Source: Lunularia cruciata (lineage: Eukaryota; Streptophyta; Marchantiopsida; Lunulariales; Lunulariaceae). Taken from it: a DNA stretch of 64,000 nt. The notes beneath the pieces are model-generated. The model searched no databases. It saw only the letters and a program-made list of their open reading frames with translations, and was not told the DNA's origin. The stretch is taken from assembly GCA_948567375.1 (NCBI GenBank), contig OX419758.1, positions 44,521,001 to 44,585,000 on the forward strand, written 5' to 3'. Of the stretch, positions 1 to 10,546 are shown piece by piece (the first letter of the stretch is position 1; each line of letters opens with the position of its first letter). The translations under genes were made by a program, and so were the position numbers.

Positions 1-110
1 TCCAGAGGACACCCATATCGGGAGATGATGTTTCAAAAGAAGAATTCTGCCACAGTTTCAGCATCATCTCTGCGAGTTACTTCCACTTTGACCATCTTGG
101 TAGCATAGTC
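1..110 (-). pseudogene. Family B integrase, distal part of the split core (runs off the left edge)
   Basis: The reverse strand reads open through all 110 bases and resembles the part of a Ty3/gypsy integrase core just after the central beta strand. It continues the integrase frame that stops at 7909: when the family A element (111-7908) and one copy of its 4-bp target duplication are disregarded, both sides are in the same frame. The rest of the integrase and the 3' LTR of family B lie outside the window. Confidence 0.75.
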
Positions 111-787
111 TGTGAGCCGGCCTGTCTCTCACTCAGGATGAACCTCTGATGGCTATTATGGTAGCGCACCATGGACTAAGAAGGCAAGGAACCCCAACTC
201 CATCATACTCCTCCAAGGCTAACACTCCAAGACTCAAGACATTGCTCACTAGAGAACTCAATGAGAGAGAGATAGTTGCAAATGAAAGGATGATGAGTAC
301 CTCCTCACTCCTTGTTTATATACTTGTGAAATAGTTACGTACCAAAGTTACTATTTACCGTAGTAACTCAAGTTACTAGACTAAAAGTCAAGTAAAGTCA
401 AAAAGTAGAAAGGAATATCCATTCACATGGGCATATTCCCCTTATCTTGACCCAACCACTAAAGCAAGGATTCCTTCACATGGGCTATCCTTGGACTAAA
501 GAAGAATCCAAAACAAAAAGGCTTGCGGGCCCAAGAGTTCTCAACTCTTTCCCCAAAGCCAAACACCTAGGAATAATACCAAGTCAACACACTAAAATCC
601 AAAATAGTGGTGCTCATCTTTTCTACTTCCTCTAAAGTAAGGTCCACTCTATCTTAGCTATGACTAACTTTAGCTAACCATGACTAATATAGAACCATCC
701 TTTATCTCTATAAATAATATCTCTTAAGTACTTGTAATACCAAGCTAAATATCACAATACCACACACATGCACAAATGGGTGTTACA
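111..787 (-). repeat. Family A 3' LTR
   Basis: 677 bp, direct repeat of 7232-7908 with a constant offset of 7121. Ends are TG...CA. It holds a TATA-like box on the minus strand at 314-323, placing U3 at roughly 290-787 and R/U5 in the remainder. The short open frames inside it recur wherever the LTR recurs and are not taken as genes. Confidence 0.93.
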
Positions 788-800
788 TTTACCCCCGGAC
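788..800 (-). other. Family A polypurine tract
   Basis: Directly upstream of the 3' LTR in coding direction the minus strand reads GGGGGTAAA, the expected position and composition for the plus-strand primer of reverse transcription. Confidence 0.6.
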
Positions 801-835
801 TAAGTTTTCACTTTGTCCTCAAAGTGAAGGTCTCT

Positions 836-1606
836 CTACCTTCTATGGTACATCTTCAACTTATCATGGTTAATCCTATCAAAGTGTCTTCCTCCCAACT
901 CCTTGAGATCATAGGTGTAATTGCCCCACACCTTCTCCACTATGAAAGGTCCAAAGTACTTAGGCAAAAACTTCTTTTGCACTCTCTTGAATCGAATGGA
1001 ATCAAACAACATTACCCAATCACCTTCTTTGAAAGGCTCCACCTTCTTCTTGCCTTGCCTCTTGTCATAGCTCTCCTTTTGTTTCCTTTGGGCTTGCTCC
1101 ACTCGAACCATAGCAACTGCTCTTGCCTCTTCCAACTCCATGAGTTGATCCTTCCTTGACTTCCCTGCATCACTTCCTTGTGCTTTCTTCAATCTCCTAT
1201 GAATGCTTTGGAAGGTAGGAAGATCAAAGTGAATAGGTAAGGTAGACTCAATACCATACACCAATTGGAATGGAGAATATCCAGTGGAAGTCTTCATGGT
1301 TGTCCTATACTCCCACAAAACTGCATGAATCCTCTTGTCCCAATGATGTTTAGCCCCCTCCATTTCTGCATCTTTGGCCAACATCATGCACAAGGTCTGA
1401 TTGGTTCTCTCTGCCAAGCCATTGGAATTTGGCTTATAGGATGTAGTTACTCGATGTGTGATAGAGAAATGTCGTAGCATGGCTGTAGTAATGCTTCCTG
1501 TAAACTCTCCTCCTCTATCAGAAACCAACTCCAAAGGGCATCCAAACCTAGTGATAATGCGTTCATAAAGAAATCTACCCACTTCATCTTCATTCTTGTC
1601 CCTCAA
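836..1606 (-). pseudogene. Family A integrase, C-terminal half, out of frame with gag-pol
   Basis: 256 codons covering the second half of the integrase. The second catalytic Asp is in VSDRGGEFTG and the Glu in NGLAERTNQTL, followed by a basic Gln/Glu-rich stretch and a C-terminal region with FGPF and NHDKLKMYHRR, typical of gypsy integrase tails. The first catalytic Asp (GIDFVGPL) is encoded in the adjoining gag-pol ORF in a different frame. The annotated Met is only the first Met in this frame; homologous coding sequence continues upstream to the break near 1610-1625. Comparing family patterns, I infer a net loss of about 5 nt there. It looks like a mutation, not a programmed shift, because it lies in the middle of the catalytic core. 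Confidence 0.85.
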
Positions 1607-1616
1607 TGGTCTAGCC

Positions 1617-4600
1617 TCAACCCACTTGGTAATCAGTAACTACCACAATGTACCGATTGTTCCTTGGGGTTCTATTGAGAGGTCCTACAAAATCAATTCC
1701 CCACTTCTCAAAGGGTCCTAGCAATGGAATTGATCTAAGTGGTGGAGTGGATGTAGACTTTCTAGCAAAAGCTTGACAAACATGACAAGTTTTGCAATAA
1801 TCAAGACAATCCTTGAAAATCCCTCTCCAATGGTAACCTGCATCTAGAATCTTGAAAGCAGTCACCTTTCCTGCAAAGTGTCCTCCACATACTAAACCTT
1901 CATGAAACTCCTTTATGAGTAGGATAGACTCTTCCTTACCCACTTCTCTTCGAAGTAGACCATCTGCTCCTTGGTGAAAAAGAATATCATCCACCATTGT
2001 GTAAGGTCTAGATCTTGCTGCAAGGGCCTTCCTCTCCCTAGCATGCATCCCTTCTGGATAGTTACCTCTTGTCACAAAATCCACAATCTCCTTGTACTCC
2101 ATTGGAACCTCTTGAGTGACTGAGATTGTCATGAGCTCCTCATCCGGGAAGGAATCATCTACTGGCTCATCTCCATCATGATCATAGGCTCTAGATAACA
2201 AATCAGCATTTGCATGTTTCTTTCCTGGCCTATCCTCAATTGTGTAGTCATACTCAGACAAGAGAATCATCCACCTTGCTAGTCTCCCTTCAACATTAGG
2301 CTTGTTGAAGATGTACTTCAAAGCCTTGTGATCCGTGACAATTGTGGCTTTCCCTCCAATCAAGTAGTGTCTAAACTTCTTGAGACCAAAGATCACTGCC
2401 AACCCTTCTCTCTTTGTGACAGAGTAGTTCTTCTCTGCTGAAACCATCTGCCTACTAGCATAAGCTATTGGATGATCATGCCCATCTTGGTCTAATTGAC
2501 TAAGAGTGCATCCTATAGCTACATTAGAAGCATCAGTGTAGAGGATGAAAGGCTTACTCCAATCAGGTTTAGCAAGAATTGGAGCTACAACAAGGGATTG
2601 CTTGAGCTCCTCAAAAGCTTTGAGAGCCTCCTTGTCTTCCAAAATCACCATGTAATCTACACCCTTCTTCATGTAGATGGTCAATGCATAAGCCTTGTTG
2701 GAAAATGAGAAGATGAACCTCCTATAGTACCCAACCATTCCCAAGAATTGGCGTAACTTTGTCAAGCTTGAAGGGAATGGAAGGTCTGAGATTTTCCTCA
2801 CCTTCTCAGGATCAACTGCTATTCCATCCTTGGAGATGATGTGCCCCAAAAGTAGACCTTCTTCACATCCAAAAATGCACTTCTCTGGGTTGAGTGATGC
2901 ATTTGCCTCATCCAAGCGTTGCAAGACTTTGATTAGGTGCTCAAAGTGCTCCTCCTTGCTCCCATAGACACAAAAGTCATCAATGAAATCTCTCACAAAT
3001 TTCCCAATGAAAGGTTCAAATACCTTGTTCATGAACCGTTGGAATGTGGCTGGAGCATTGCAAAGCCCAAAAGGCATGACCTTGAAAGCGTAAGTTCCCC
3101 AAGGTGTGGTGAATGTGGTGAGTTGTTGATGCTCTGGTGCAATCTTGATTTGGTTATATCCACTATAACCATCTCCAAAACTGTACCTCTCATGACCTGC
3201 AACCTCCTCCAAGATCTCATCAATGAATGGCAATGGGTAGTAGTCCTTCTTGGTAACAGCATTGAGCTTCTTGTAATCCACACATACCCGAAGCTTGCCA
3301 TTCTTTTTCTTCACAATGACAATTGGAGACACCCATTCTGAATTCTCCACCTCAAAGATAAATCCAGCCTCCTTGAGCTTATCAATCTCCTCCTTCACAA
3401 CCAAAGATATTGGTGGGCTAATGCGACGTTGCTTTTGGCGGATTGGTCTTGCATGTGACTCCACCTCTATCTTGTGCTCCTCCAAGGTGACTTCCTTCAA
3501 ATCCTTGTAACTAAAAGCAAACACATGGATGAACTTGCGGAAAATCTCCTCAAATCTCACCTTCTCCTCCTTGGTAACATTTGGGCCATACTTGAGGGTA
3601 GATAACCTTCTCTCTACCTCCTCAAGTGTCAATGGTGATTTATCTGGGTCCTTCAAAACCTCTGGCTTAGGTGCAAAATCCATAGCACACAAAGGATACA
3701 CATCTGAATCAGATTCAGATTCATCCTCCTCCGTGGAAGTCTCCTCTTCCATGCTTGTGTCCACACCTGAAGCTCCTTCTTCAGAATCAGATTCCCAATA
3801 ATCAGAAGATGGGGTATCTGAATGTGAAGTGTTGGTGGTGTTAGTCACAGGAACAGTGACTCTATGGTTTGATGGCCCAATCCTTAAGTACCCTTTGTGC
3901 CATCGATCAGTTGTGCGTGCTGCTCTCAACCATGGCCTCCCAAGAAGTAAGTCATAGCTTGAATCCTTCAAGACTTGGAAAGTCATGAGATTTTGAACTC
4001 CCATAACTGAAACTACCACCTTATCCATCACTCCTACTGGTCGAACTTGTTGCTTGTTTGCCATGCTCACCACAAATGTTGAAGCTCTTGAGGGTATCAT
4101 ACCCAACTTCTTCATCAACCTTTCTGACATGGCATTCACTGCTGATCCTCCATCAACCAATGCATCCTTGATGTTGTGACCATTCACTCTCACATCAATC
4201 TTGGAGGCATATTCACAAGCTTCCCATGGTGCTGGCTTGGCATCCACCACCCCCATTGATATTGGAACTTTTGCCTTCTTCTTCTTCTTGCTCCTTGTAG
4301 AACTCAAACCACCTCTAAGCTCCTTTCTCAAGGTAGGGTTCAAAGCAATTAATTGGCCCACTGTGATGTTAGCCTTGTGACTACCAACATCCTCCAACAC
4401 ATTGTAGTTCCATTGTTGCTTGGAGATCAAGAAGTCCTCCATCCCCAACTTCTTCCTTGGAGTCTTTGTTGTTGATGGTGTTGAGGTGCGAGTGCTCCTA
4501 GTAGACATAGGAGTATCCTTGCTTGAAGTAAATCCTTGAGAAGAGTGAACATCCTCTGCAAAACGAGCTCTCTTCTTCTCTTGTGCCAAAAGCTCCAAAT

Positions 4601-5657
4601 TAGGACCCTTGGAGTTTGAGCACTCTCCCTTCTCATACTTGCTCTCAACCACATCTATGGATGCTATCCCCTTACCTTTGTTGGGATTAGGAGCCACTTG
4701 GGTTTCACTACCTCCCTCTTTCCCTCTATTGGCTCCCTCATAACCCCTTCCTCCATGGTAAGTGGAATTTGGGCAATTCCTTTGGATATGGCCTCTTCCC
4801 CCACAACCAAAACAATTTCTATCATTGAAATTGTTGGCTGGTTGGCCTCCTCTATATGGATGGTTTCCATAACTCCTAGGCCCTCTCCCTACATTCTGAT
4901 CCACCTCTCTCTTCTCCCATAATTGCACCACATTGATCTTGAGATCCGCAAGTTGTTCTGTGATGGTTTGGAGTGGATCTTTTGGTGGAGGTGCAAGAAC
5001 TGGAGCAACTACTACTTGTGGTGCAACCCTTGTCACCAAAGTATCAGAAGTTCCACCATACTTGTAGCCTTGAGGAGGATGCACAACCTCCTTCACCACC
5101 AAATCACTTTCATCCCCTTCCAAACTCTCCTCCATACGAATTGCGATCTTGATAGCTTCAACCTTGGAAGAAGGTTTCTCATATCTCACCTTGCTTCTAA
5201 TTTGTGGTCTCAATCCTCCCACAAAATTCTTGGTGAGCATGGCCCCTATGCCAATCATTGTAGTCTCCACATCATCCCCACCCTTCCTCAACACTATGCG
5301 AAATCTGGACTCCAATTTTTCCACTCTTTCCACATAGACTCTCACTTTCTCTCCATCTCCTTGCTTGAGAAATGTAACCTCACTCATCAATCTCTCATAA
5401 CTCTCATCAGGAAGAAAGTTCTCAATGAGTGCTGAAGTCAAAGTCTCCCAAGACTCCTCTTCCCCCTCTCTCCTCTCTCTCTTTTGGTATTCTGACTCAT
5501 ACCATGTAAGTGATGCATCCTCAAAGAAATCTGGTAATAATGAGGCCCACTCATTCTTCCTCCTCTCATTGTTTCCTATGCAAGCTCTCTTGAAGTCTCT
5601 CACAAAGGCCTCCACATCTTCTCCATCCTTGCCAAAGAAAACCGGAAGTTTCCCCAT
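1617..5657 (-). CDS. Family A Gag-Pol polyprotein (truncated in integrase)
   Basis: 1346 codons in one frame, starting at the only good Met before the gag domain. Visible domains: retrotransposon gag, residues about 10-170; zinc knuckle CFGCGGRGHIQRNC near 281-294; aspartic protease with DALVDGGSAVN near 497-507 (DGG where DSG/DTG is usual) and LLLGRPWL downstream; an acidic Ser/Glu-rich linker; reverse transcriptase from about 770 with PFGLCNAPATFQ and the catalytic FIDDF near 892; RNase H from about 1035 with LYTDAS and TDHKAL; integrase zinc-binding HHCC region near 1250-1292; first integrase Asp in GIDFVGPL near 1320. Gag and pol are fused without a stop or shift. The frame ends early inside the integrase (after VTDYQVG), so the last third of that enzyme is in the separate frame at 836-1606. 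Confidence 0.92.
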   Translation of the reverse strand: MGKLPVFFGKDGEDVEAFVRDFKRACIGNNERRKNEWASLLPDFFEDASLTWYESEYQKRERREGEEESWETLTSALIENFLPDESYERLMSEVTFLKQGDGEKVRVYVERVEKLESRFRIVLRKGGDDVETTMIGIGAMLTKNFVGGLRPQIRSKVRYEKPSSKVEAIKIAIRMEESLEGDESDLVVKEVVHPPQGYKYGGTSDTLVTRVAPQVVVAPVLAPPPKDPLQTITEQLADLKINVVQLWEKREVDQNVGRGPRSYGNHPYRGGQPANNFNDRNCFGCGGRGHIQRNCPNSTYHGGRGYEGANRGKEGGSETQVAPNPNKGKGIASIDVVESKYEKGECSNSKGPNLELLAQEKKRARFAEDVHSSQGFTSSKDTPMSTRSTRTSTPSTTKTPRKKLGMEDFLISKQQWNYNVLEDVGSHKANITVGQLIALNPTLRKELRGGLSSTRSKKKKKAKVPISMGVVDAKPAPWEACEYASKIDVRVNGHNIKDALVDGGSAVNAMSERLMKKLGMIPSRASTFVVSMANKQQVRPVGVMDKVVVSVMGVQNLMTFQVLKDSSYDLLLGRPWLRAARTTDRWHKGYLRIGPSNHRVTVPVTNTTNTSHSDTPSSDYWESDSEEGASGVDTSMEEETSTEEDESESDSDVYPLCAMDFAPKPEVLKDPDKSPLTLEEVERRLSTLKYGPNVTKEEKVRFEEIFRKFIHVFAFSYKDLKEVTLEEHKIEVESHARPIRQKQRRISPPISLVVKEEIDKLKEAGFIFEVENSEWVSPIVIVKKKNGKLRVCVDYKKLNAVTKKDYYPLPFIDEILEEVAGHERYSFGDGYSGYNQIKIAPEHQQLTTFTTPWGTYAFKVMPFGLCNAPATFQRFMNKVFEPFIGKFVRDFIDDFCVYGSKEEHFEHLIKVLQRLDEANASLNPEKCIFGCEEGLLLGHIISKDGIAVDPEKVRKISDLPFPSSLTKLRQFLGMVGYYRRFIFSFSNKAYALTIYMKKGVDYMVILEDKEALKAFEELKQSLVVAPILAKPDWSKPFILYTDASNVAIGCTLSQLDQDGHDHPIAYASRQMVSAEKNYSVTKREGLAVIFGLKKFRHYLIGGKATIVTDHKALKYIFNKPNVEGRLARWMILLSEYDYTIEDRPGKKHANADLLSRAYDHDGDEPVDDSFPDEELMTISVTQEVPMEYKEIVDFVTRGNYPEGMHARERKALAARSRPYTMVDDILFHQGADGLLRREVGKEESILLIKEFHEGLVCGGHFAGKVTAFKILDAGYHWRGIFKDCLDYCKTCHVCQAFARKSTSTPPLRSIPLLGPFEKWGIDFVGPLNRTPRNNRYIVVVTDYQVG

Positions 5658-5897
5658 CTTAACCCCTCACTATCTTTCTTTTCTCTAAAATTTTTGTTTT
5701 TTTCCTCTTTTCTTTTCTCTCACTCTATTACTAATAGAGTATATACATGACTAACACCATCTGAGAATAATCCACTCTAGGGAACACAAAAGGTTCAGGT
5801 TGCTCCAAGATTTCTATAGCAACATCAAATCCTAGAGTGCATATTAATCTAACTCTCATGGATAGTTTATCCATAAGTTGAAAGATTATCTCCATCA

Positions 5898-6395
5898 CTA
5901 ATCTTGAGAACTAGCTGATGAAGGTGGTAGTATTTCTGTAGCTATACTAGGACTCTCTCCAAGATCCTTCACCAAAGTTTCCAAAAGTGCTTTTACTCCA
6001 CTACACTCATGTCCTTTTGGAAGTCCTTCAACTCCACAAACCTCACACAACTCTTTGGTCTTAGATCTTCTCCCTCCCAATCTTGGTGAAGAAGGTCCAA
6101 CATGCAAACCCAAGTCAAGTAAGCCTCTCCTTTCCCTCAATCTCTTGCTCTCAAAGGTCAATGGACATGAACTTGCCTTATGTCCCTTCTCTCCACATAG
6201 AAAGCACTTAGACTCACTCTTTCCTCCAAGTGGTGTAGGTTTTTGGATCCTCTCAACACTCTCTTCAAATTCTATTGTAAACTCTCTTTTCCTCAAATCC
6301 ACCCCTACAATCACCTCAAACCCTTGGGGAACCTTGCATAATCTCAATTTCCACTCTTGATGACTCTCCATGTTCCCCAAGATGAATCTAAACAC
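5898..6395 (-). CDS. Family A pre-gag ORF with a zinc knuckle
   Basis: 165 codons between the primer site and gag-pol, same strand. It carries a canonical CX2CX4HX4C knuckle (CFLCGEKGHKASSC, residues about 63-76) and a second Cys/His cluster (CEVC...GHEC, about 117-131). The first 50 residues look like an alpha/beta nucleic-acid-binding fold, but I do not recognise the family. The same frame continues upstream for a further 24 codons or so past a single stop, so the ancestral protein was probably longer. Gag in the main ORF has its own knuckle, so this is an extra protein. A role in RNA packaging or regulation is inference. Confidence 0.65.
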   Translation of the reverse strand: MFRFILGNMESHQEWKLRLCKVPQGFEVIVGVDLRKREFTIEFEESVERIQKPTPLGGKSESKCFLCGEKGHKASSCPLTFESKRLRERRGLLDLGLHVGPSSPRLGGRRSKTKELCEVCGVEGLPKGHECSGVKALLETLVKDLGESPSIATEILPPSSASSQD

Positions 6396-7210
6396 TCAAA
6401 CATGCTTTTTGTTGATCTCAAACTTCTCATGCATGAGATCTCCACTCTGCAGAATTGACCCTTCCTCACAATGTCATTCAAATCTCCCAACCTATATGTC
6501 ACAGTCCTCTGAAATTTTGCACACTTGATCACAACTCCAGGGCGTCCCTCCCTGAAAAATTTCAGATCTTTTCATTGAGCCATTTGGCCTAGACACCTTT
6601 CTATTCAGCACCCATATTTCAGATTTGGTCTGAAAACCACCCCCCTCACTTCAAAAACTCATCACGCCCTGCGCAAAAACAATCTCTCTCTAATTTTTGT
6701 GGCAGCAGGTAGGATACAATGCACTGAATTTTCTTGGAAATTTTCAGGACAATTCACTGAAAATTGAAGAAATGGCAGACTCTGTACAATTTTCCAGAGA
6801 GCATGCAGTTGCGGGAGCACTTTACCCTATCAACTTTCAAAAATTCTAGCCCAGTGCGCATAGAAGCTCTCTCAATAATTTCAAGTGTGCTAACTGAAAG
6901 ATAACCCAAGCTATCATGTGTAGAAATCTCAAGTCCAGATCTCAAACTTGAGATTTTGCCCAAAATCACCTTAATCCCCAAAATCTGCAATCCACCTCAC
7001 ACAATCTCTCCAATTCCTCTCATGTGTACAAGATGTACAAAATCACCTCAAATACATCATAATGAACTACAGGGTATACAAATGGATCTTGGTTCTCTAA
7101 CATAAGTTCAGCCCTCTCCTCTCCTAATGTTCTCTCCAAGTGAGCTCTCATAGCCTCCTTCTGCCTAATGTAGAATTGGACGCGGAACATTATCTTGCCT
7201 TCTAGAGAGG
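6396..7210 (-). other. Family A leader, no further gene seen
   Basis: Apart from the upstream extension of the small zinc-knuckle frame (to about 6470), this part of the leader shows only short open frames without recognisable motifs. It probably holds packaging signals, which cannot be recognised by eye. Confidence 0.4.
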
Positions 7211-7227
7211 TCCCGGCAACGGAACCA
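7211..7227 (-). other. Family A primer binding site, tRNA-Asp-like
   Basis: The minus strand 4 nt inside the 5' LTR reads TGGTTCCGTTGCCGGGA. It pairs with the 3' end of plant tRNA-Asp except for about three mismatches. Athila/Tat-type plant elements commonly use tRNA-Asp. Confidence 0.65.
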
Positions 7228-7231
7228 AAAA

Positions 7232-7908
7232 TGTGAGCCGGCCTGTCTCTCACTCAGGATGAACCTCTGATGGCTATTATGGTAGCGCACCATGGACTAA
7301 GAAGGCAAGGAACCCCAACTCCATCATACTCCTCCAAGGCTAACACTCCAAGACTCAAGACATTGCTCACTAGAGAACTCAATGAGAGAGAGATAGTTGC
7401 AAATGAAAGGATGATGAGTACCTCCTCACTCCTTGTTTATATACTTGTGAAATAGTTACGTACCAAAGTTACTATTTACCGTAGTAACTCAAGTTACTAG
7501 ACTAAAAGTCAAGTAAAGTCAAAAAGTAGAAAGGAATATCCATTCACATGGGCATATTCCCCTTATCTTGACCCAACCACTAAAGCAAGGATTCCTTCAC
7601 ATGGGCTATCCTTGGACTAAAGAAGAATCCAAAACAAAAAGGCTTGCGGGCCCAAGAGTTCTCAACTCTTTCCCCAAAGCCAAACACCTAGGAATAATAC
7701 CAAGTCAACACACTAAAATCCAAAATAGTGGTGCTCATCTTTTCTACTTCCTCTAAAGTAAGGTCCACTCTATCTTAGCTATGACTAACTTTAGCTAACC
7801 ATGACTAATATAGAACCATCCTTTATCTCTATAAATAATATCTCTTAAGTACTTGTAATACCAAGCTAAATATCACAATACCACACACATGCACAAATGG
7901 GTGTTACA
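7232..7908 (-). repeat. Family A 5' LTR
   Basis: Copy of 111-787, identical by eye. It is followed in coding direction by the primer site and bounded on the right by the target duplication at 7909-7912. Relative to the A-type LTR copies at 17516-17812 and 61674-62276, it lacks about 18 bp after 'gggcatattcc'. Confidence 0.93.
7435..7444 (-). promoter_or_regulatory. TATA box of family A 5' LTR
   Basis: Minus strand GTATATAAAC, also present at 314-323 in the 3' LTR and nearly unchanged in the A-type fragments near 17537 and 62070. Transcription would begin about 25-30 nt further left. A TATAAATA on the plus strand of the same LTR (at 7830 and 709) points the wrong way for the element. Confidence 0.5.
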
Positions 7909-9791
7909 AGTCAGTGCACACTAAAATGTATCGCTTTCTTGTGACTTGGATCACTGGTTGAATGGGACCCACAAAATCAATCCCCCATTTCTCAAATGGA
8001 GCCAAAGGCAAAATTGGTCTCAAAGGCCATTGAGAAGTAGCCATCGGCTTCCCCGTTCTCTGACAAGCATCACAGCTTTGGATATGAGCATGTACATCTT
8101 TGTACATTGTAGGCCACCAATACCTTGCCAAAAGAATTTTCTTTACAGTATTCTTCAGAGCATAGTGTCCTCCCAATGCTTTGGAGTGTAAAGATTCAAT
8201 CACTCCTCCTACTTCATATGACTCCAAGCATTGCCGAAGTACTTTGTCTTTGCCCATCTTAAATAAAATGTTATGTTTAAGCTGGTACGGCCCCATTTTC
8301 TTGAGAAAGACTGCCCGCTGTTCCGGGTCCATCCCCTCAGGACAATGGAGAGTATTCAGATAATGATATTCAGCTGCATACCTCGTACTTCGCATTGCTG
8401 ATAAGTGATACAACTCTTTGTCAGGGAACCGATCGTCAATTTCCCACTCCTGGTCTTGAGTCTCTAACCTGGACAGGAAGTCCGCATTCGAATGCGAAGC
8501 TCCCTTCCTTACTTGTACAGTATACGTGAACTCTTGTAATAACAAGATCCATCTTGCAATTTCTCCCGATAAATCTGCCTTCTTGACCAAATGTTGCAAT
8601 GCATAATGGTTAACATAGAAGACAAACTCATACCCCAACAAATAATGACAAAATTTCTTGCATGCATACACCATTCCAAGTGCTTCTCTTTCAGTCGTCG
8701 AATAGTTCTTTTCAGAAATTGAAAGTTGTTGGCTGGCATAATATACCGGTTCTTCGCGTCCTTCTGACTTAAGACGACTCCGATAGCCATGGACGAAGTG
8801 TCCACATACACATGAAAAGGGACGTCCCAATTTGGGGCCCTTATGACTGGTGCTTCAACCAGTTTCTTCTTCAACACCTGGAAAGCTTCTTCTTGATTTG
8901 CTTCCCACAGATAGTCTTTGGATTTCTTCAAAAGCTTTGTAAGTGGTGCAGCAAGCACTGCATAGTTTGACACAAAGCGTCTATAATATCCGACATGTCC
9001 CAAGAAGGCTCTGAGCTCCCGATGTTCTTTGGGGATTCCAAAGCTGCAATTATCTTAACCTTCTCAACATCGACTTCAATACCTCGGCTTGACACCCGAT
9101 GCCCTAGAAGAATTCCCTCCTGCATTGCAAAGAAGCACTTCTCCGGGTGTAATGACAAGCCGGCAAAACAACACCTTTCAAACATTTGGCGAAGGTAATC
9201 TAAATGTACAACTCTTTGTCCAAACACACAAAAGTCATCAATAAAAACTTCCACAAATTTGCGCAGGAAATCTTTGAAGATTGAATTCATCATCCGCTGG
9301 AAAGTAGCAGGAGCATTATACAACCCAAAGGGCATTTGATTGTAAGCAAAAGTGCCCCAATCGGTCGTGAATGTAGTTTTATCCTTGTCCTCTTCTCAAA
9401 TGGAAACTTGATTGTACCCTAAAAATCCATCAAGAAAACTATAATAAGGATGCCCAACTACTTGATCTAAAATTGTATCGGTAAAAGGCAAGGGATGATG
9501 ATCTTTCCTTGTAACTGCGTTCAACTTTCGGAAGTCTTGGCACACTCGGATCCTCCCTATTTTCTTCTTCAGAACAATGACAATGGGGGAGACCCATTCA
9601 TTGCTTAAGACAGGGAAGATGATTCTGGCCCCTAAGTACTTGTTGATTTCATCCTTCACCAAAAGCAAGTACTTCGGGTTCAGACGGTATTGTCGTTGCC
9701 GAACCGGAACTGCACCTTCAATCAAATCAATCCAGTGTTCGCCGAATTTGTGGCATACCCGGCATTTGATCAATCGACCAGGCCAATACAT
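7909..9791 (-). pseudogene. Family B reverse transcriptase, RNase H and integrase N-half
   Basis: In coding direction: RT fingers/palm with NEWVSPIVIV and VCQDFRKLNAVTRKDHHPLP (9396-9791), palm with PFGLYNAPATFQ and FIDDFCVFG (8928-9335), connection and RNase H (8509-9003 and 7904-8830), HHCC zinc-binding region, and first integrase Asp in GIDFVGPI near 7965. At least three frame breaks: a stop between 9396 and 9335, a shift near 8990 and another near 8740-8830. The RNase H motif usually written VDHxAL reads VNHYAL here, so one acidic residue is lost. The last codons run into the element A insertion. Confidence 0.88.
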
Positions 9792-9792
9792 C

Positions 9793-10543
9793 CTAGAACT
9801 CTATAAACAAGGCAATGTATCCTGCCAACTCCTCCGAAGTAATTGTCTTCGAGATTTTTAAAATTTGTCCTTCAATTAGTAACACATCTTGACAGTCATT
9901 GGGATTGATGACTCCTTCAATGTGGCTTACTCGGCTTAATCCAAGGCAAGCTGCCATCAAACCCCCTTCCTCCAAGTCAGGTTCACCCGAGGCGAGGTCA
10001 TATGGATCTTTGTCTTCAACATCCACCTCGTAGCATTCCAAGTAATTAACTTGGACTTCGTCTTTCGGATTTGTCTAAGGACAAAGACGATGAGTCTTCG
10101 GATTTGTCCTCCTCTTCCGACGAACTTGTTTCCCCGAGATGGGGAACCTTCGTCCAACTCACAGTCACCAGCTTCTGATCTTCGGACAAATTATCCTTGA
10201 ATCTTAACTTCTGCTGATGCCAATCCACCACAACTTGGGCACTGTACAGCCAAGGTCTGCCGATCAACAGAGGGTAACCAGTTTTTGTCACTGGTCACAA
10301 CACGATGTAATTCAACTTGAAGGGTACCCCTCCAATGATCGTGGTAATGTTTGACAGCATGCCCAATGGTAGTCTCCTAGTTTGGTCTGCAAACTTCAAA
10401 ACTCGGGGTGTTGGTTCAAACGAATGAAACCTGAGTCGATTCATAGTATCTTCGGTCATGACATTCACACCGGACCCAGAGTCAATGGGTATTGATGTGA
10501 TCATGCACCCTGCAATCTCCGCGTCTACCTTGGGAGATCCCAA
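9793..10543 (-). pseudogene. Family B aspartic protease and linker
   Basis: The frame at 10295-10543 holds the catalytic PIDSGSGVNVMTE, a standard DSG active site. After a stop near 10292, the frame at 10046-10291 continues with LLIGRPWL, the conserved second half of the retropepsin fold, then an acidic Ser-rich linker toward RT (9793-10041). The breaks make it non-functional. Confidence 0.8.
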
Positions 10544-10546
10544 ATC

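Larger units (their letters stand above)
111..7908 (-). mobile_element. Family A Ty3/gypsy LTR retrotransposon, nearly complete
   Basis: A 7.8-kb element on the minus strand, bounded by two 677-bp direct repeats (111-787 and 7232-7908) that look identical by eye. LTR ends are TGTAACA...CTCACA in coding orientation. A 4-bp target duplication (agtc, plus strand) flanks it at 107-110 and 7909-7912. Order in coding direction: 5' LTR, tRNA-Asp-like primer site, long leader, small zinc-knuckle ORF, one long gag-pol ORF, broken integrase tail, polypurine tract, 3' LTR. The reverse transcriptase motif FIDDF and the primer type recall the Athila/Tat side of plant gypsy elements; that placement is inference. 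The identical LTRs point to a recent insertion, but the integrase break means this copy probably cannot move by itself. Confidence 0.93.

Noticed and set aside
447-635. Short open frames in the A-type LTR that recur at 7568 and 61739
   Set aside because: They recur only because the LTR recurs; no start context, motif or codon bias supports a protein.
776-1159. Plus-strand frame opposite the family A integrase tail
   Set aside because: Leucine-rich shadow of the integrase coding strand; the minus strand has the recognisable domain.
4923-5435. 170-codon plus-strand frame opposite gag
   Set aside because: Overlaps the clear gag domain on the other strand and has no motif.
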